Of a stretch of DNA of 8,094 nucleotides, positions 6,425-8,094 are shown in pieces. Under the pieces are notes generated by a model, which saw only the letters and a program-made list of their open reading frames with translations, was not told where the DNA came from and did no database searches. This DNA is from Flavobacteriales bacterium (GTDB lineage Bacteria; Bacteroidota; Bacteroidia; Flavobacteriales; BACL11), in assembly GCA_012960835.1 (NCBI GenBank), contig DUAL01000023.1:1-8094 (forward strand), read 5' to 3'. The translations under genes and the position numbers were made by a program. Within the stretch, counting starts at the first letter, position 1. Each line of letters starts with the position of its first letter.

Positions 6425-7635
6425 TGAATTATAAGCAAACGCTTGATTATCTTTTTGCTAAACTACCTATGTACCAAAGACAAGGTGCTGCTGCTTATAA
6501 AGCTGATATTGGGAATATTGTAAATGCTTGCAAGCAACTGAATAATCCGCATCAAAGGTTTAAAAGTATACATATTGCAGGCACAAACGGGAAGGGTTCT
6601 GTGGCGCATATTTTGGCTTCCATTTTGCAAGAAGTTGGCTATAAAACGGCTCTTTATACTTCCCCACATTTAAAAGATTTCAGAGAAAGAATTAAGATAA
6701 ATGGGGAAATGATTGCTGAGCAAGGAGTGATAGATTTTGTATCAGAAAACAAACATCTATTTGAAAAATTGGAAATGTCTTTTTTTGAAATGACAGTGGC
6801 TCTGGCTTTTGATTTTTTCGCTAAAGAAAAAGTAGATATTGCTATTATTGAATGTGGTTTGGGCGGCAGATTGGATAGTACAAACATCATCTACCCTGAA
6901 CTATCAATCATTACAAATATTGGGCTCGACCACACTAATCTATTAGGAAATTCACTAGAAAAAATTGCAAAAGAAAAGGCAGGGATCATAAAGAGAAATA
7001 CACCAATCATTATTGGTAGAAAACAAGAAAAAACCAAGCAGATTTTTATAAATATTGCAAGTGATAAAAAAGCCAAAATTCATTTTACGAAAACAGAAAA
7101 TAATTATAGCAGTGATTTGAAAGGAATATACCAAAAAGAGAATATAGCTACTGCAATTATGACCGTTAAACAACTCTCTAAATTAGGATGGAATATTGGA
7201 GAGAAAAACATAAAAAACGGACTTCAAAAAGTAATGGAAAATACTCAGCTTTTGGGCAGATGGCAAATATTAAATGATAAACCAAAAGTAATTTGTGATG
7301 TAGGGCATAATGAAGATGGGATAAAGCAAATTGTAAAGCAAATAAAAAAAATACCCTATCAAAATTTACATTTCGTATTTGGAATGGTAAAAGATAAAAA
7401 CTTGAGTAACATTTTAAAATTATTGCCCAAAAAGGCTAAGTATTATTTTTGTGAGGCTCAAATACCAAGAGCTTTGGAAGTTAGTTTACTAGAAACAGAA
7501 GCAATTACATTTGGCTTAAATGGAAATAGTTTTTCTTCAGTTGCTAAAGCTTTAGCGCAAGCCAAAAAAAACGCCAATGAAGATGATTTAATTTTCATTG
7601 GAGGAAGCGCATTTATAGTAGCAGAGGCTCTTTAA
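6424..7635 (+). CDS. folC: Folylpolyglutamate synthase / dihydrofolate synthase
   Basis: Mur-ligase-family enzyme that adds glutamate to dihydropteroate and/or folates in the cytoplasm, using ATP. The 403 residues are slightly short for the usual 410-440 but carry all main parts. IAGTNGKGSVAHILA (51-65) is the ATP-binding P-loop. TSPHLKDFRERIKINGE (79-95) is the FolC folate-region signature. ECGLGGRLDSTN (143-154) and TNIGLDHTNLLG (164-175) line the ATP/Mg2+ site, and KEKAGIIK (183-190) holds the lysine (Lys185) that is carbamylated in homologues. The C-terminal domain has GRWQ (278-281), CDVGHNEDGI (291-300) and FVFGMVKDK (317-325). The ATG overlaps the tonB stop (TGATG), implying coupled translation. 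No hairpin terminator is seen before the tRNA 59 bases downstream. Whether it has one or both activities cannot be read from sequence. Confidence 0.95.
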   Translation: MNYKQTLDYLFAKLPMYQRQGAAAYKADIGNIVNACKQLNNPHQRFKSIHIAGTNGKGSVAHILASILQEVGYKTALYTSPHLKDFRERIKINGEMIAEQGVIDFVSENKHLFEKLEMSFFEMTVALAFDFFAKEKVDIAIIECGLGGRLDSTNIIYPELSIITNIGLDHTNLLGNSLEKIAKEKAGIIKRNTPIIIGRKQEKTKQIFINIASDKKAKIHFTKTENNYSSDLKGIYQKENIATAIMTVKQLSKLGWNIGEKNIKNGLQKVMENTQLLGRWQILNDKPKVICDVGHNEDGIKQIVKQIKKIPYQNLHFVFGMVKDKNLSNILKLLPKKAKYYFCEAQIPRALEVSLLETEAITFGLNGNSFSSVAKALAQAKKNANEDDLIFIGGSAFIVAEAL

Positions 7636-7651
7636 TTTAATTTTGAAAATA

Positions 7652-7682
7652 TTTGTATGTAATAAGAAATGGCATATATTTG
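7652..7682 (+). promoter_or_regulatory. Bacteroidota primary-sigma promoter for tRNA-Val
   Basis: TTTG at 7652-7655 and TATATTTG at 7675-7682 are separated by exactly 19 bases, matching the TTTG-N19-TAnnTTTG consensus in every defined position. Transcription would start near 7688-7690, a few bases before the mature tRNA 5' end at 7695. This is the best promoter in the window. Confidence 0.8.
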
Positions 7683-7694
7683 CACTCCAATTTT

Positions 7695-7772
7695 GGGCGA
7701 TTAACTCAGTTGGTTCAGAGTGCCTCCCTTACAAGGAGGAAGTCGGGGGTTCGAGTCCCTCATTGCCCACCA
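7695..7772 (+). tRNA. tRNA-Val (anticodon TAC), CCA encoded
   Basis: A full cloverleaf can be drawn by eye. The acceptor stem pairs GGGCGAT (7695-7701) with ATTGCCC (7762-7768), with one G-T pair. The D-stem is ACTC/GAGT (7704-7707/7718-7721) with a GG-containing loop. The anticodon stem CCTCC/GGAGG (7723-7727/7735-7739) encloses the loop CTTACAA, so the anticodon is TAC (7730-7732), reading GTA and probably other GTN valine codons. The T-stem GGGGG/CCCTC (7745-7749/7757-7761, one G-T pair) encloses TTCGAGT. The discriminator is A7769 and CCA follows at 7770-7772. All tertiary landmark positions look normal. It lies between its own promoter and a strong terminator. Confidence 0.96.
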
Positions 7773-7777
7773 AAAAC

Positions 7778-7805
7778 AAACCCACTCATTTGAGTGGGTT
7801 TTTTA
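7778..7805 (+). terminator. Rho-independent terminator after tRNA-Val
   Basis: AACCCACTC (7779-7787) pairs perfectly with GAGTGGGTT (7792-7800) around a 4-base ATTT loop, with one more A-T pair possible (7778/7801), and the stem runs straight into a T-run at 7799-7804. It ends tRNA transcripts and any readthrough from the folC gene string. Confidence 0.9.
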
Positions 7806-7819
7806 TTATCTTAGCTTTT
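7789..7819 (+). promoter_or_regulatory. Candidate promoter for the phosphotransferase, overlapping the terminator
   Basis: TTTG at 7789-7792 lies in the terminator loop, and TAGCTTTT at 7812-7819 follows after exactly 19 bases. This matches TTTG-N19-TAnnTTTG apart from the final G. Transcription would start near 7826, giving a leader of about 38 nt before the ATG at 7864. In AT-rich DNA a near-match like this can occur by chance. Confidence 0.35.
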
Positions 7820-7863
7820 TAAAAAACTCCTAAAACGTATTAATTTATTGCGAAATTGAACTA

Positions 7864-8094
7864 ATGAGTGGTCATGTAGAAATAACAATAACCGAATCAG
7901 ATATAAAAAAAACACTACTGCATTATAATTATGGATCCTATATATCTCATGAAAACATCTCTTTTGGGTATGCAAATGAGAATTTTAAAGTAACTACTAC
8001 CGTAGGTAATATTTTATTTCGTTTATACAAAAAACAATCAGAAGATAGTGTGAGACAAGAATTATTACTGATGAATGCTTTACAAAAAAGTGAC
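7864..8094 (+). CDS. APH / homoserine-kinase-II-like phosphotransferase, 3'-truncated
   Basis: The first 77 codons of an ATG-started frame that runs off the window end. The pattern matches the N-lobe of the aminoglycoside phosphotransferase/choline kinase/homoserine kinase II fold: a helical lead-in (about 11-25), a glycine-bearing nucleotide loop FGYANENFKVTT (34-45), a strand NILFRLYKK (49-57) whose Arg53 lies at or near the usual ATP-contacting basic position, and a helix SVRQELLLMNAL (62-73) whose Glu66 could form the Lys/Arg-Glu pair. These enzymes phosphorylate small hydroxyl substrates (homoserine, amino sugars, choline, antibiotics). The substrate cannot be told from the N-lobe, and the catalytic HGD-type motif lies outside the window. 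The start gives a normal N-terminus for the family and follows an A-rich leader. Confidence 0.65.
   Translation, partial: MSGHVEITITESDIKKTLLHYNYGSYISHENISFGYANENFKVTTTVGNILFRLYKKQSEDSVRQELLLMNALQKSD

Noticed and set aside
7755..7863. tRNA 3' end as an integration (att) site for a mobile element
   Set aside because: No repeat of the tRNA 3' end and no integrase is seen; the downstream gene is a phosphotransferase and the flanking sequence is a normal terminator.

Overview
The window reads as ordinary chromosomal DNA of a Bacteroidota bacterium, most likely of the Flavobacteriales type. The evidence is the AT-rich composition, start codons preceded by A-rich stretches rather than clear Shine-Dalgarno sequences, and TTTG-N19-TAnnTTTG promoters, the signature of the Bacteroidota primary sigma factor. 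The protein families also fit: a Bacteroidota-style TonB with an LGGR motif, NhaD, and an ExbB-ExbD-TonB-FolC string. All protein genes are on the + strand and the window is densely packed. No gene-free stretch exceeds about 60 bases apart from the region taken up by the tRNA and terminator.

Layout. Bases 1-830 hold the 3' part of anmK (anhydro-MurNAc kinase, cell-wall recycling). A perfect inverted repeat sits on its stop codon, followed by a -7-like promoter box. From 882 a tightly packed gene string follows: a Glu/Leu/Phe/Val-type amino-acid dehydrogenase (882-2108), an MscS-family mechanosensitive channel (2112-3212), an NhaD-type Na+/H+ antiporter (3224-4525), then exbB/tolQ (4560-5258), exbD/tolR (5258-5650), a TonB-family energy transducer (5651-6424) and folC (6424-7635). 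The last four genes have TAATG, TAA-ATG and TGATG junctions, which implies translational coupling. A tRNA-Val (anticodon TAC, CCA encoded) with its own well-formed promoter follows folC and ends in a strong rho-independent terminator. The window closes with the N-terminal 77 codons of an APH/homoserine-kinase-II-like phosphotransferase.

How the genes work together. The central genes have an ion and energy theme: MscS releases osmolytes on hypo-osmotic shock, NhaD exchanges Na+ for H+, and ExbB-ExbD uses the ion gradient to drive the TonB-like protein that spans the periplasm. The dehydrogenase (possibly linked to glutamate pools), FolC (folate glutamylation) and AnmK are housekeeping metabolism. 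I see no mobile element, CRISPR array, defence island, toxin-antitoxin pair or biosynthetic cluster. No convincing undescribed system is visible. The most notable points are the hairpin/promoter overlaps at both ends of the gene string, the divergent dehydrogenase and AnmK motifs, and the question of whether the ExbB-ExbD-TonB trio does classical Ton work or a Tol-like job.
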